Below are positions 40,861 to 53,850 of a stretch of DNA of 64,000 nt, piece after piece. Source of the DNA: Miscanthus floridulus (lineage: Eukaryota; Streptophyta; Magnoliopsida; Poales; Poaceae). The stretch is taken from positions 143,015,600 to 143,079,599 of the forward strand of contig NC_089585.1 of NCBI RefSeq assembly GCF_019320115.1, read 5' to 3'. Numbering within the stretch: the stretch's first letter is position 1; the number at the start of each line of letters is the position of its first letter. A program made the translations under genes and the position numbers. The notes below the pieces were generated by a model. It ran no database searches, was not told where the DNA came from, and saw only the letters and a list, made by a program, of their open reading frames with translations.

Positions 40861-42731
40861 GCGGCAATGGATTTCGGGATGGCATTCATCAAAGCGTTTA
40901 TACACGAATAGAGGCTTGTTCGAGAGAATTCCCCAAGATCTAGAGCAGCCTGAACCAATGGCAAAGGCACCAGAGACACTCGTCTGCGTTTCGCCGCAGA
41001 AAAGAGGGACGCCATCCTCGACTCCGCAGAAGGACGCCACTGCAACCCCAGCACAGAAAAGGAGGCGTAGAAATCAGATTCTCCCGTTTAGAAAGAGAAA
41101 CAGATAGAAAACCAGGTAGCCAATAAATTGCTATATCCTGAATATGATGGTAGCAAGGAGCCGTTCTAGTGGCTCTACAAATGCTGAATTTTTTTGACAC
41201 AACAGATCAAGGAGGTGGAAAGAACCGAGCTGGCCGCCTTCCATCTACAGGGACAGCATTCACATGGTTCATCCGCTTCAAAAGGGACTCAAGCACTCCA
41301 TCTTAGCAAACGTTCTCGGCAACTATCAGGAAACGTTTCGGCCCAACGCCGGCACAGAACCTACTCGAAGACCTCTCAGCAACCAAACAAACAGGTGGGA
41401 TTGATGAATATACAGATCAGTTTCTCTTCAATCTCAACAAGGTGGATAGCCTCGACCCCGACCAATAGGTAATGTTATACACTGCAGGGCTGTCACCGCA
41501 GGTTGGCATTGACACCGAACTCAAACACCCAGAGGACCTGGAATCAGCAATATCTCTAGCTAGAGCACATGACCGCATTGCCAACAACTCAGTGTACCTA
41601 GAGGAATAGACACCCCAGGAAGAGGGAATACAAGTCTCCCTACACGCAGTCACCGGCATTATGACAAGTCCGACAATGCAGGTTGTGCTTTCAACGGCAG
41701 ATGTTCCTAGCACTATTGGACTCCGGATCAACACATAACTTCATCAACAAGGACACAGCATCAGCCCTACAGCTCAGTCGAACAGGCACTAGATCATATA
41801 ACAGTCGCAGTGCAAACGACGACAGGATCGGCAATGTCGGAATCTACAGGAACATCAATATCCAGATCGACACAGAGCTCATTAATATTGACTGCTACAG
41901 CATACCCTTGAGAGGCTACGACTTTGTCCTAGGAGTCAACTGGTTAAGCTTCCTCGGACCAATCATATGGGACTTTCAAAACTTGATAATGAAATTCTGG
42001 CGTCAAGGAAAATGAGTCCTATGGCGGAGCCTTAGTGCACCTGCCTCTCCCCAGGCAAGCTTACATACATTTAATCAGGAGCCTTCCTTGGAGAAACTCC
42101 TTGACAATTTTGCCAGTCTATTTCAACCGCCAACCGGGTTACCACCGACTCGACGCTATGACCATAGAATCCATATGAAAGATCCAACACTTCCAATGGC
42201 AGTCAGACAATACAAAGTATCCGCAAATCCAGAACGATGAGTTGGAATCTCAGTGCCAGCATATGCTAGAACAAGGACTCATCCGGTACAGCACATCAGC
42301 CTTCTGATCTCTGGTCTTGTTAGTCAAAAAACAAGATGGCTCCTGGCGATTCTGCATCGATTACAGGGCTCTCAATGACAATACCGTCAAGGATAAATTC
42401 TCAATACTAGTCATCGACGAATTACTAAACGAATTGAGAGGGGCAACTTCTTCACTAAATTCAACCTTCATTCAAGTCGAAAAAACTGCTTTTCGTACCC
42501 ATCATGGACACTTCAAATTTGTGGTTATGCCTTTTGGACTTTGCAACGTCCCCTCCACCTTCCAAGCACTCATGAATGATATTTTGGGATCTTATCTTCG
42601 GAAGTTCGTATTTGTTTTCTTTGATGACATCTTGATATATAGCAAAACTTGGTTAGAGCATCTCCAACATATTCAGCAGGTTTTCACAACGTTACATCTC
42701 CACCAGTTATCACTAAAGAAATCTAAGTGCC
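40861..42731 (+). pseudogene. Gypsy C gag, protease and reverse transcriptase, 5' part
   Basis: A decayed gag runs from about 40861 with several stops (TAFTWF-type and DEYTDQF-type motifs near 41260-41430). The protease LLDSGSTHNFINKDTA is near 41710, followed by VLGVNWLSFLGPIIWDF (41925-41980). The reverse transcriptase starts at LVKKQDGSWRFCIDYRALN (42317) and contains VMPFGLCNVPSTFQALMND and FVFFDDILIYSKTW. It is cut at LKKSKCL (42731) by the 5.9-kb insertion. Confidence 0.85.
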
Positions 42732-45700
42732 TGTAACACTCAGTGTTAAGCAAGGAATTAGCGAAGGAATTAAAACCTTAATCATGTCATAAGCATTATT
42801 ATCATTCCCTTCCTTGCATGTGCTTGATTGATATTGCCTGAATGTGTAGCATAAGTTTAAGCCTTGTTGTATGTATGTATATATATGCTTAAGTTTAAAC
42901 CCTGAAGCTATGAGTGTAAGTACCCTAGTTTGAATCTTGATTGAATGACAAACTACTTTCTATAAGGTGTCACACTTGTTTGTGCATGCCTATGTATATA
43001 TGAGTATATTTATGTGGGATACAATTACTTTGTGCATGGTATGAACTTGAGTGTATATCCTAGGACCATAGTTGCTCATGTCTTAGTTTTAACCTTGAGT
43101 AATAGACAATCCACATCTCTTTTGGTGCCTCACATGTGTATGGTATATATATGCATGTACATACGAGTGGCTTTGCTTGTACATGACATGAACTAGAATT
43201 GCTATGCTTGAGTTTGGATTGCCAAACAACCTATATTGAGATGCTCTCTATGACTTGTACATGTATATGGGTGGCTATGTCTCTCATAGGTTCATATAAA
43301 CCTTTATTAGATTCACATGTTGAGTGACCTTGTTTGGTATGTTGGCATGTAATTAAGTTCCTGATTTGGTCATGGATGTAATCATGTTAATTAAACTCTA
43401 AATTGATAGCCAAACAACTTTTATATATGTGCCTCACCTGAATTTTATACATATATACCTCATATATAGCTCTTATGCTCTTATAAGCATATTATAAAGT
43501 CCATAGTTGAGGGCTGATTTTGTTTTTAATTAAATTGTTTAAACACTTTAATGTGCCACTTCACCAAGTTGAAGTTTGACTTAGAACTTTAATTTGAGTA
43601 TGGTCTCAAGCTATAGATTGGAGAGCAAGATATTGTTTGGAAGTCTCCAGGATTAAATCTGAAATCTGTTTTCCAGCACTTATCTCTAGGGAAGTGTAGT
43701 GGAGAGTTATAAACATAATCTCATTGTTTTGCTTACCCAAAACAGAGCCAAATATATTGTTGTCTATACAGTTCATGCTCTGGACAACTGCTGACAAAGC
43801 CATTTTGACACCATGTGTTCTTTTGTTTCCCCTAAGCAATAAGAGTGACACTTTGCACTTTGATAGAGTGTATATGACCAAGAACATTTAGGGCTAGATG
43901 TGCAGCAAATTCCCCAGTCATAGTTTGTACAGAACCTGGCCCTAGGTTAGCCAAAAACTAATACGTGTGCCCAGCCCGTGCACTGCCAGAACAGCTTGAC
44001 AGAGCCAACTTCACGGTCTTTTATCTTCTCGATTCACAAGTTTTAGACTAGGGTCATGTAACAAAGTTTGAAGCATTTCATATGTACAGAAACTCTGTTC
44101 TTGGCAGTCAGTCAGGTGTTTAGTAAAATAACAAGTTTGGCGCATGTTTTGAAGCTCGGGTTGACATTCGGCTGTGGCTGTGTTCACTGTGTGTGAGCGT
44201 GAACACGAGGTAGATACCGCCTTAAGCCGCAGCCAATCACCGTGGTCCGCTGCACCGCCTCTCTCTCCCTCTGTGGCTTACTTGCTCGCGACGCTTGGCT
44301 AACCGACCTCATCCCTTTGCCCTGACAACACCCGGTCCACAGTAAGTCCGGTGAACCTGAGCGTCTGCAGCATGCGGCTGTCTTGCGCTGCACGTTTGCC
44401 AGCTGCCGCACTCGTAATTGGATGCATGTCCAGGTGTCTAATTCGCGTGGCAAAGCTTGACGCGTGCCCTTCACACCTGAACCGACCTCCTTTGCTTTGC
44501 CCAGTCGCCAGAGCACACACACGTATACACACAACAGTCTGTCTCCCTGCCGCTGAGCAAACTCTTCCTGTCCAAGCCATCCCAGCCGATTTCCTTGCGT
44601 CTCGAGCTCCATCAGGAAGTAATCTAGCTCCCCAAGCTGAGCCTTGATCCAGACATGTCCTTGGTTGGCCAGAATTTGGAAAATTTCCGTCGCTGGTCAA
44701 CAGTCCCATGAAATCGAGTTCGAATTGGGGTGAGCTTCGATTCCTCGTCGTTTTCCCTTTTCCTTGAACCTCTGTGCTCTAATTGCTCACGCAAATATGA
44801 TGCGCATGCAGAATTGGCCGGGGCTTCACCGGAAATGACGTGACGCGGACCATGTCCGCAGCGGAGCTCCATTTCCGCCGCCGCTCACTCGTGGCCAGGT
44901 CTGTACAGTCTATCCCTGACGCAACTGTCTTCGCAGTTAGCTTTCTGGAGTGTCGCTGATGCTCACACGACCGCTAGTTTGCTGTCTCATAGCCTTAGCT
45001 CGCCTGCACGGCCTTGCCGCCGTCTCAGAAACCGCGGTAGTCGCCGCCTCTCGTGGATAGCTGTGCTCCAGGCCGGGTCCGACCGTTTCCTGCCACCCTG
45101 TGGATAGCTGTGTAGCGCGGATCAGTGCTCGCCGGTGTGGCCTGCCGTCACCGGCGCAGGTCGCCTTTCCCGCGCGAGCGCGTACTCATCCAGGGGCTCC
45201 TGTTTGAGAAGACAGAACTACAGGGGTTTAGCTGCGAAGCAGTCTTACTAGTGAATAGTGGCACTTGGACTGCGGGTTGAGGGAGAAGTAATCCGAGGGC
45301 CTCGCTGCAAAAGTTGTGCTCCTTTTCTTTTTTAGGATTTTATTTTTCATAGAATTATTAGCTGATCTTTGAAAATCCATATAAAATAGTAGGAAGCTCC
45401 AAAAATTGTCATTTTAATTTTGTTGTGCTCCTATTGAGTAGATCTGTGCAGTAGATCTATTTGTGGTCACTGTTATTGCTTTAATAAAAGCAATTTATTC
45501 ATGCGAGTAAATATGTACATGATTTGTGTAGCTTGTTGTACTGCATAATAAATTCCCAAAAATTTACCATATGTTAGAAATTCTCTGAATAGCTTCCTGT
45601 AAAATTTTTGGCTACAGATATGCTATTGTCTTCATGCTATAAATGTTTGATTGTTTGTACGGTTGTATTTATAGCTGCTGTAATATAACTCTATTTGATC

Positions 45701-48613
45701 TCAAATTTTTACTGTGCATTATTGATATTGTTAGCTAGTTCCTGTAAAATTTGTAGGTTCAGAAAGCTCTGTTAGAATGTTTGGTTGTTTTTAGAAGTTT
45801 CAGCAAGCATGTTTACTTGTAATTGTCAATATGTAAATGCACAAAAGCTTGCCTAGCTGAACACTTCTGTGCTTTCTGGTCAGAGGTGCTACTGGACCTC
45901 TGTTACTTAAGTAGTTTGTTAGTATCATGCTTATATTAGGAAAGGTGTGTACATGGACACATGTATAGTATATACTTCAGTAGTAATTACCTTGTCTTAA
46001 TTCTTGTAAGCATGTTTTAGCCATTTGTAAGTCCAGAAGTGATTTAGATTTCTTGCTGTTGACAGCCTAACCTGAATTCTTGCTAATTGTGAGTTGCCTG
46101 CAAGTAGTATAGGGATATGTGTGATCGTGTACATATATATTTATATATTTAGGTGCATTATATGTTCCAGTCATGATCTCTTGGTCATTGTGCTTAGTAG
46201 TAAGCCATGTTTAATTCTAGTTTCAGACCTGTAGGGAGTCAAGGCTAGCTGCTGTTAGTTATGATCTGTGTTCATGAATTTTCCATGTGTCATGATTATT
46301 AGACCTTGATATGTATGTATTGGCATGTTCTTTACAAGTAGGTGTGTATTTGTATACGCATATATGTCCATATGATTGCTGTATGAAATAGTGATCGATT
46401 TGTATGTTGCTTGTGATCATTGTTGGGCCTTTATAAATGCCTTAGCTCACTTGTGTAGTGCACATTCCATGATTTTAAGTTGGTTGTTTAATATTTTCTT
46501 ACATATCATGTCACTAAACATAGATACATATATATGTATATGCTTGTAGTATTCTTTAGTGATCACTTTCAAATTCTGGTATGTTATCATCTAGCATCAT
46601 TGCCACCTGCTATGGTTATATTGTTAGTAATATGTTTATCTGTCTCTTTTGTTAATCCATGTATTTGTACTCTCCTATTCTCATCCCTTTTAGTAGTGAC
46701 TGCCTAGGTGTAAATATATTGCAAAGAGTGCTGACCGCCTTGTCTTTGCTTGTGTGTATCATTTCATGATCGTTATAGAATCACTCTAGTTCTGTTATAT
46801 AAGCATGGCTAGGTAAGGGTAGATGTCTGTTACTCTATTTATAGATTTATATATTGCTCTTTTGTGAATGTATGTATAGACACTAGGAAGAGATATGCAC
46901 CTTCTCAATAAATGAATGTCCTGTTAAGTGTTAACATGAGAATTGTCACCTTTACGAGTCATGTATGCTTGAGTGTGTATGCTTGCTGCTTTACATTGCT
47001 CTATGTTTGATTGATCACTTGCTTAATTGTGCATCTTGTCATGCATGCATTTAGCTCCGGAGTTAACCGTGAGTACGACTCTCGACGAGCCCGAGATCGA
47101 AGAAATCGTCGAGGAGTACGAGTAAGAGGTCTCCATTCAGGAGGAAACCGAGGAGACCACCACTGACTCTACTGACTTTGTTGTTACTGAGTTACCCAAG
47201 GCAAGCCTTGGACATATCCTATCTTTTTACAAATGCAACTTTTATTTTATAGCTCTCTAGCTTTTCTTATGCATTAAGTTCTCATAGCAGTTGTACTTGA
47301 ACCCACATGCATAAATATCCTATCCTAAGAGTCTTTACTAGTATGACAGGTTCGACTAGTTGCTTTGCTTAGGATATAGGTAGAAGTCGAGTGATTGCTG
47401 TCACTCGCGAGCTATAGGGCTTGTTACTTTTGTTACTACTATCATTTTGGAATATGAGATGGAAATGAATTGGAGACCGACGGGACTCGGGTTTGGTTCT
47501 TGGTGGGTCAACAGAGCGCGGCTCTGTGTGCCATTGGTCCCGCCTGTGTCAATTAAGGACCGTCCGTTGCTGTGGATGGTAGTTAGGTTTTGAATGTACC
47601 ATACACATACTTGCTTATGGGGGGAGGAAGGCCTAGGTACCTCTCTTACTCTCGGGTCCTAGTCCTTCACGGACTGGCTGGTACGGTGGGAGAGGAGTGG
47701 TGGAGAACTAGTGGCCCACTACGGCGCGGCCGTAGTGTTGAGACTTAGTTGCTCCCGGTTCGGACGTGGCGCTAAGGCCTCGAGAGTGAGTCAGGAAATG
47801 ACTGGCCATACTTGAGGTAGTGCTTTGGGTATGGCGTGTGTATGGGTGTGCCCAGCTAGGAGTATCGATTCGCAAATTGCCGTTTTCTCTTTTGAAAACG
47901 GTAATTGCTTGACTATGGTCTAGCACCGTAGTAAGAATGGAACAAGAGATGTTGGAAAGATAAGAAAGATGAAACTTCTGATTGCTTACCACATGCTTGA
48001 AAGTAGCATAGATGCTAACTTAGAATGGTTAGTTATGAACCTAATCTTGATGGCTAAAAATTTGAATATAAGGACTCACCTTTAGTAATGCTTTTATGCA
48101 AGCAAACAAACCACCAGCCAAAGAGCCTAGCATATCCTTGAGAGTCGGGAATTTATTCCCTATTGACGGTTAAGTCTTGCTGAATACCTTCTTGTACTCA
48201 CGGGTTTGTTCAACCCTGCTTTCAGGTGGAGTTTAGGTTGACTACTTGTGCTTGGAGGATTCTCTCATGGTGGGCTCATGGAGGATCTTCTTTACGCTTC
48301 CGCTAGCTATTTTCTTTATGTTTATGCTCTCATGATACTTATGGACTTGTTATATTTCAGTTTATGTTTATGCAACTTATGATCATGGTTTGTAATAAAT
48401 AAATTTGTGAACTCTGTGATGTATGAAATGGACTAATCTATGAAAAGTTTTATATCCTTATTGTTGGTCCCTTGTATCAAATGTGGTTCCTTCGAGTTCT
48501 TCCTCGTGGTGTGCTTGACAGACTATCGGGTTTAACTCGATCTTTTGGGTACTTAGTGTCTAGTGGTAGACAAGTACCCTTGGGATTGGGTTAAATCGGG
48601 TGGTTTTGCCACA
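42732..48613. mobile_element. 5.9-kb non-coding insertion with TG...CA ends
   Basis: The insertion starts TGTAACACTCAG and ends GGTTTTGCCACA, splitting the reverse transcriptase of Gypsy C between KKSKC and the following LFATTSVSYLGH. No transposase or polymerase is visible. Blocks of sequence common in panicoid repeats occur, including a short acidic frame (47060-47125) and a GC-rich tract (44150-45300). I find no clear direct LTR repeats and no exact target duplication, so the class is open: a large derivative lacking genes, or a DNA element. Many TGTATATATG-type stretches lie at 42860-46700. Confidence 0.6.
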
Positions 48614-49190
48614 GTATCTCTTTGCCACCACTTCAGTTTCATATCTGGGGCACATCATCACAGCAAAAGGAGTATATGTTGACCCAGCTAAAATTGACTA
48701 TTGCATCTTGACCTGTCCCAACAGCAACACGTCAGTTAAGTGGATTTCTAGGATTAGCAGGCTCTTAAAGGAAATTTATTAGGAACTACAGCACCATTGC
48801 CAACCCTCTGACACAGTTGCTAAAAAAGGATGCCTTCATATGGGATGAAACTGCTACATCTGTCTTCCAGTTAAAACAGGAATTGTCATCCACACTGGTC
48901 TTGCAACTTCCGGGGAACAATTTCATTGTCGAATGTGATGCATCGTCAACAGGATTTGGGGCCGTGTAAATGAGAGGGAATTAATTGGACTCGTCCAAGT
49001 AGTTAAACATTGGCGTTCATACCTACACAGCTTTCTCATCAGGTCAGATCACTACAGCTTGAAATATATATTAGATCAAGGTCTGTTGATAGTTCCACAA
49101 CGCAATAGGTAAGCAAATTATTAGGCTATGACTTCAAGGTGGAGTAGGAGGTGAAACCCTACCAGAAACAGCTACCTTTTTACTGAGGCC
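48614..49190 (+). pseudogene. Gypsy C reverse transcriptase end and RNase H remnant
   Basis: Continues the polymerase after the insertion with SYLGHIITAKGVYVDPAKI, then a frameshift, IANPLTQLLKKDAFIW and the RNase H start VECDASSTGFGAV (about 48940). A later RSDHYSLKYILDQ segment corresponds to RTDHQPLKYILDQ of the Reina-like element. Sequence similarity ends near 49180. Confidence 0.8.
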
Positions 49191-49498
49191 CAACCTTTTA
49201 AGAACTTGCCTATAAACACAAGGCTAGACAAGACTGTCGCCACTTGCTACCCTATACAATCTGTGCAACAAGCGGTCAACACAGGTAAGCTATAGCCTAA
49301 ACATCACGTTTACACTATATCTTACTACTCTAACCTTGGCCAGAATTAGAGCACTCACAAATAACTATTAGTCTTTTATATATTTTGTCATTAATTCACT
49401 AAAACCCACAATATGGATTGATGCTCTCTCAATCTTACAGAATGAATCTACCCTAAAATTCAAGAGTTTTACAAGGATAGCTCCTTGGCGTCGCTGGC
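49191..49498. other. Short spacer, no gene seen
   Basis: Sequence between the end of Gypsy C and the next LTR. No domain or bounded repeat is visible. Confidence 0.45.
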
Positions 49499-49930
49499 TG
49501 TCGGGTTCATAAACCCGGGGTCCCTCGCGGACCGGCTTTCTAAACAAAGGCTCGGTCCAAGCAGACAACGTGCAACTCATGGGCCGGCCCAAAGTACCTG
49601 AATGATAGGCCAGAAGGGCGGTCCAAGCATCGACCGGAAGGTTTGCCCAAGGAGGAACGACGCCCATTTCTGACTCCGGCCCACCTCTCCAACCGGAGCG
49701 CTCGCTTCGGTCTTCAGCCCGCCTCCGAACGGCCTCTCCGACCGAAAGGCTTGGCCAAAGCGCCGCTTCCAACTTTGACCCGCGTCTCCGACCGGGGATG
49801 CGCCGAACCCCTGCTCACCACTCTTCTCCGACTGGTGCGATCAGAGCCGATTGGGACCAACCGATCGGGGACGCTCGCTCGATAAGAACTAGGAAACGGA
49901 CGGAGAAGATAAGGCAGGTGAAGGGACCGT
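49499..49930. repeat. Fragment of another LTR (TGTCGGGTTCATAAACCCGGGG)
   Basis: The sequence starts TGTCGGGTTCATAAACCCGG, a start shared by a common class of Gypsy LTRs in grasses, with repeated CGACCGG and CTCCGACCGG motifs. It is cut at 49930 by the next LTR. The rest is beyond the gap or lost. Confidence 0.55.
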
Positions 49931-51310
49931 GACGCCTAAGAGGGGGGGGGGGTGAATTAGGCAACTTAAAAATTCTAACTCTAAACTATGGCCTCTTTTT
50001 CTAATCCTAACAAAACCTATGCAATAGATAAACTATCTAGATGTGCAACTGTATTTTTGCTAGTGTGTTGCTATCTCTACCGCAAACGTAGTAAAGTAAT
50101 CAATGTAAATGCGGAAGCTAAAGAGCAAGGTAGAGATATGCAAACTCCCGTCGACGACTCCGGTATTTTTACCGAGGTATCGAGAAGCGCGCAAGCTTCC
50201 CCCTAGTCCTCGTTGGAGCCCCTCGCAAGGAATCCCTCGCAAGGGCCAAGCTCTCGGTCAGGTAACTCCGTGGATAGCCTCGGGCCTTCCCCACGCGCAA
50301 GTGGGTCTCCGACGTGCCTCTCGACAAGCCTCTCCATGATGCTCCCCGCCGTCTTCACTATCAAGCTTCCGGCCGAAACGCCGCGGGCCTTGTTCCCTCC
50401 GATACACGGTGGCGGCCACACCACAAACGCGGCTGGTGTGATCTCACAAGACTTCAAGCCCCTCCGATGTACAACACTTGTGCTCGCAAGCACGGGGTGG
50501 CAAGAGGTATGCAAACCTCACTAAACACTAGGCATAAACCTAGAGCAAGCGCATAAGCGGTGGTCTAATCAACTTAAGCACTTCGCAAAGCACTTATGCT
50601 AATCACCTAATCAAACACTAAGCACTATGCATGTGGAGATCACTAAAATGGTGTATCAACACCCTTGGTATGTTTCCTCAGCTCCACACCTCTCAAATGG
50701 CCGGTTGGGGGTTGTATTTATAAGCCCCACTGAGAAAGTAGCCGTTGGGGTCGAACTCCCGCGAAACTGCTACTGACCGGACGCTGAATCGTCCTGACCG
50801 GACGCGTCCGGTCGTCCCGACCATTGAGCCAACAATATACTGATCGGACGCTGGCCAGCGTCTGGTCGTTTGCCACTGGACGTGTCCGGTCACAGATTTG
50901 CCGCTCTGGAACCTTACTGTAATCGATCGGACGCTGCAGTCCTACGTCCAGTCGGTTGCCGCTAGCGTCCGGTCTGGGATCCGGTCGCCTGTCTGCCGAG
51001 CCACTTGCCCAGCGTCCGGTCGAGCATCCGGTCACCACAGTGAGCTCATTTCTTCGCGATCTTGCATACGGCTTGGTTCCAATCTTCATGCTTGGACTTT
51101 GCTTGATCTTCTTGGGTCTTCTCTTGTGCTCCTAAGGTCTTGCTTGAGGTGTTGATCATCAGATCATCACGTCGCCTTCGTCCAAGTTACGTCTTGCACC
51201 CTATTGAACTACAAAACAAACACTTGCACATTCATTAGTCCAATTTGGTTGTGTTGGTCATCAAACACCAAAATCCAAAGTAAATGGGCCAAGGGTCCAT
51301 TTTCCTTACA
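49931..51310 (-). repeat. 3' LTR of a gag-only retrotransposon
   Basis: 1,380 bp. On the plus strand it starts TGACGCCTAAGAGG and ends CCTTACA, so in element orientation it runs TGTAAGG...GGCGTCA. Directly upstream in element orientation is the polypurine tract AAAAAGGGGGAGAT (51311-51325). Short repeats of the type GACCGGACGC occur around 50770-51030. It shares its sequence family with the fragment at 8885-9500. Confidence 0.82.
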
Positions 51311-53750
51311 ATCTCCCCCTTTTTGGTGATTGATGCCAACACGACCAAAGCAAGCAAATGATAAGAGTTTGGAAGTTACAAACTACCTACTTGTTAGGAT
51401 GCAATGCAAAGGGCAAGTTTGTATGATACTAATTGATAGATACCAATTAAAACTTTACTTAAAAGCTTGTCTTGCCCTTGCAAATGTCCCCATGTGATAT
51501 TATGGATTAAAGCCTGGCTTTCTAAAAAAAATCTCCCATTTCTTAGACTGACCCATAATTCGCTTTCCTCCCTTTCTCGGACCATTATCATTTGTAGACA
51601 TCAACTTGATGCTTGCCTTTGGTCCTTCAAATTCTCCCCCTTTGGCATCAAACACCGAAAAGGAAGACATTCGTAGCACAAGGGAGGGTCAAATTTCGTG
51701 ATCCTTTGTATAGAGTGAAATGGATCACAAAATTTGACTCTCACATTATATAGACTAAGCTCCCCCTAAAAATATGCATACATATGGTAGAAGGCAAAGT
51801 ATATGCATAATTAGCAATTTATTGTACAAGAGAGTTTAATCTATATAATGCATGGAGAAAGCATATAAATATGAAATGAAATCAACATGATTATGCCAAT
51901 TGAAGAATGATGCTTAACTCCAGGGACTCTAATTTCCTTACAATGAGACTACTACATATGTGATAGGTTTCAAAAATTGATATCATTTGAACAAGTGTTA
52001 GTTTCAAGGCATCCAACTTGTAGATTAAGCTCCCCCTAAATTTGTGCACACAAGTGTTGAATACTTGTAACATTTGTGCACATTGATTTAAGTATCAAAA
52101 TACCACTTGAAAGAAGATATTTGGGAGAGATTATCTACAATTTGGACTTTGGCACATATTAGATAAATAATTGTAAAACAAGCTATGTGCCGTGCTTCTA
52201 AACAATTTTAAACCATGTAGGTTTGCTCCAAGGGTTGATAATGAAACCAAGCAAGCCTACCATATGATATACCTATTGAATGCATGACAAAAGATTAAGC
52301 ATGTAAATGCAAACATAGGCATGAAAGATAACTAGATGCTTTAAGAGTAAATCAATTGAAAAACAATACCAATTGAAATGAATACTAATTGAAAGTAATG
52401 ACATCTAGTTACCTAACATGGGAAGGGGAATTTGGGTCCATAGTATTCACTAACCCACTTGGCAATAACTTTGTCCATCATGATGCACCCCATGAAATGC
52501 ACCCATACTTTGCCAAGTCTCCAAATTCCCTGAATTCCGATGGACTTCTCACTTCCCTTTCGGGATCCAAACCTTCTTGGTGCTCTTCATGTTTGAAATG
52601 ATTTCCTTTGGCACCCAAAAGCGTTTGACCCCATAGTTGGCTTGCTTGTTCACCTTGATGGCCACCACCTTGTCATTTTTCTTCTTCTTCAAGAGATAAG
52701 GTGTGGAGACCTTCTTGTCCACCTTGTTGGTGTAGGTGTTGGAGAGCTTGCTTGTTTGCTTTTTCTCCTTCTTCTTTGCTCCTCCCCCATTCTTCACCTT
52801 GCACTCATAGGACTTGTGACCTTCCTTGTGGCACACGTAACAAACCACGGTTTGTCCTTCATCAAGCTTCTTCACTCCCTTGACGGTGTTATCTTGATGA
52901 AGTTGGGTTTGCTTCGCCTTGCCTTTCACTTGAGTCAAGTCCTTGGTGAGGCGAGCTACTTCTTGCTTGAGTTGCTCATTCTCCTTTGCAACCTTTTGTG
53001 TGCATGTATCTACAACAACTTTCTCAACACAAACTTGGTTGCACAAAGGTGAGTCTAAACATAAATTATTACAAGAAGTAGAGGCATCCTTTTTGGACAT
53101 GTTAAAGATAGAACTTTTCTTTTTAGATGCCTTGGTGGGGGTTGTGCTAACGGCTTCAAGATTAGCAACTTTATTAGTTAGCTCATCACAATGTTTGCAC
53201 ATGGTTTCCATTTTAGCAAGCAAACTATTATATGCTTCTTGTGAGCTAGCTAACTTTTCTTTCAATTTTTCATTTTTCTTTAAGAGTTGCTCATCATTTA
53301 TTGTGCATGCATTTGTTGTTGCACTAGCCTCAAGTTTCTCAATTTTAGTAGATAGTTCAACATTGAGATTAGCAAAGTTCTCATATTGTTCAAGCAATGT
53401 TTTGTATGCTTTTTGTGAACTATCTAGCTTTTCTTTTAAGCTTTTGAGCTTCTTTTGTTGACTAGTGCAAACTTTAGCAAATTTAAGATTTTCTTGCACA
53501 ATTTCATGGTAAGAAGGCATATCATCATCACTATCACTCTCGCTAGAGGAAGAGCTTTCGTTACCTCGTGCCATAAGGCACACACGAGAGGAGCTTGATG
53601 ATGAGTGCTTGCGGCCTCGCCTCTTGTGATGGGGTTCTTCTTCACTTGAAGAATCATCCTATGATCTTATTGATGTGAGGGCTTGGTTCTTGCATGCCTT
53701 CTTCTTTGTCTTGGGTGTGGGCTTGTTTGGACAAACTTCCTAAAGTGCCC
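51311..53750 (-). mobile_element. Internal part of a gag-only (Sirevirus-like) element
   Basis: In element orientation this contains gag (53750-52549) and then 1.2 kb of non-coding DNA up to the 3' LTR, with no polymerase. The non-coding part carries several polypurine-tract copies, seen on the plus strand as TCTCCCCCTTT or GCTCCCCCTAAA at 51312, 51631, 51758 and 52028. Multiple tracts of this kind are a known feature of Sirevirus Copia elements, so I place it there tentatively. The 5' end lies in or beyond the assembly gap. Confidence 0.72.
52549..53656 (-). CDS. Gag protein of the gag-only element
   Basis: An open frame of 344 residues from 53583 (extending open to about 53656) begins MARGNESSSSSESDSDDD. 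It has long Lys/Glu-rich coiled-coil segments built from repeated LKEKLASSQEAYNSLL-type units, then a CCHC knuckle CYVCHKEGHKSYEC, a Lys-rich region and the end STKKVWIPKGK. It would package element RNA. Sequence beyond 53656, next to the gap, belongs to the same gag in another frame because of a small indel near 53656. Confidence 0.85.
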
Positions 53751-53850
53751 NNNNNNNNNNNNNNNNNNNNNNNNNNNNNNNNNNNNNNNNNNNNNNNNNN
53801 NNNNNNNNNNNNNNNNNNNNNNNNNNNNNNNNNNNNNNNNNNNNNNNNNN
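53751..53850. other. Assembly gap of 100 N
   Basis: One hundred undetermined bases. Retrotransposon sequence is on the left and the tandem duplication on the right, so the gap probably hides the 5' part of the gag-only element and more. Its real size is unknown. Confidence 0.98.

Larger units (their letters stand above)
30920..49190 (+). mobile_element. Ty3/Gypsy element C, split by nested insertions
   Basis: The 5' LTR starts TGTTAGAGTATTTAG at 30920. It is cut at 30958 by Copia A and resumes at 40559. Gag, protease and reverse transcriptase follow to 42731, where a 5.9-kb insertion begins. RNase H continues after 48613 to about 49180. No integrase or 3' LTR is visible, so the right part is lost. 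Stops in gag and RT show it is old, as expected for the outermost layer of the stack. Confidence 0.8.

Noticed and set aside
44184..44872. ORFs of 80-142 residues in a GC-rich tract
   Set aside because: They lie inside the gene-less insertion, overlap on both strands and show no known domain.
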